Below, one piece after another: positions 5,829 through 6,089 of a stretch of DNA of 6,089 bases. Within the stretch, counting starts at the first letter, position 1. Every line of letters starts with the position of its first letter. The notes beneath the pieces are model-generated. The model was not told where the DNA came from. It did not search any database and saw only the letters and a list, made by a program, of their open reading frames with translations. The DNA is from Candidatus Melainabacteria bacterium (GTDB taxonomy: Bacteria > Cyanobacteriota > Vampirovibrionia > Vampirovibrionales > JAJTHC01). The translations under genes and the position numbers were made by a program. The stretch spans positions 1 through 6,089 of the forward strand of contig JAPLIO010000196.1 of NCBI GenBank assembly GCA_026389055.1. The letters are read 5' to 3'.

Positions 5829-6089
5829 ATGTTCAATTTATCTTTTAATCGGTTATTAACCCTCATCTTAACCACCGCATGCTTCACCAGTGGATGGTTT
5901 TCCACCATGAGCTGGGCTGAACAGTCAGCCATACCTGAAATGCGACGTTACAAAGCCACATCAGGCACCCAAAAAGTAGCCAAAGGTACCATACTAAAAC
6001 TAACGCTTTCCAGCACGTTAGATTCCCGCTCTGCCCAAATAGGCGAATCATTCACCGCCTTGGTCGCTGAAGATTTATTTGGCTCTAAC
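5829..6089 (+). CDS. Exported protein of unknown function, 5' part only
   Basis: Eighty-seven codons run from an ATG at 5829 to the right edge without a stop. The first 30 residues form a classical signal peptide: Asn/Arg near the start, a hydrophobic core LLTLILTTACF (9-19), and a likely cleavage site after MSWA (27-30), before EQ. A lipobox is not evident; Cys18 lies within the hydrophobic core. The visible mature part begins basic (MRRYKATSGTQKVAKGT) and continues TILKLTLSSTLDSRSAQIGE, then SFTALVAEDL. I recall a similar pattern, a KGT turn, beta-strand and GxxFxAxVxxDL, in poorly characterised secreted proteins, but I cannot name the family or a function. A purine run AGAAAGAA (5808-5815) is a weak ribosome site 13 bases upstream. 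The MITE ends 24 bases before the ATG and may affect its expression. Confidence 0.75.
   Translation, partial: MFNLSFNRLLTLILTTACFTSGWFSTMSWAEQSAIPEMRRYKATSGTQKVAKGTILKLTLSSTLDSRSAQIGESFTALVAEDLFGSN

Overview
The window looks like chromosomal DNA from a Gram-negative-type bacterium of moderate GC. It carries a single-PDZ, signal-anchored HtrA protease, a soluble hybrid sensor kinase, a biosynthetic-type TrpD-fold enzyme and an exported protein. The HtrA and kinase reminded me of cyanobacterial or Melainabacteria (Vampirovibrionia)-like proteins. That is a weak impression; the sequence has no rRNA or other marker that would fix the phylum.

Layout, left to right. (1) A nearly complete TrpD-family phosphoribosyltransferase lies on the minus strand and runs off the left edge. 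(2) A divergent intergenic region of about 200 bp has a promoter-like site for each direction. (3) An htrA/deg-type serine protease gene lies on the plus strand. (4) An 82-bp gap holds an inverted repeat that overlaps a good promoter. (5) An AT-rich gene encodes a stand-alone RelA/SpoT-type nucleotide pyrophosphokinase domain followed by a C-terminal region. (6) About 260 bp follow with a decayed, frameshifted remnant of a minus-strand membrane-protein gene. (7) A cytoplasmic REC-PAS-HisKA-HATPase hybrid kinase gene comes next. (8) A consensus -35 promoter is followed by a 142-bp MITE-like element with perfect 16-bp terminal inverted repeats and a 4-bp TTTA duplication. (9) The 5' part of a gene for an exported protein runs off the right edge.

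No operon is evident. Each plus-strand gene has its own promoter candidate, and the genes do not share one pathway. Stress and signalling functions recur: envelope protein quality control, a (p)ppGpp-synthetase-like or tRNA-modifying toxin-like enzyme, and a two-component sensor. The most notable items are the MITE inserted between a promoter and the exported-protein gene, the low-GC RelA/SpoT-domain gene with its overlapping palindrome and promoter, and the TrpD homologue with non-canonical residues at several normally conserved active-site positions.
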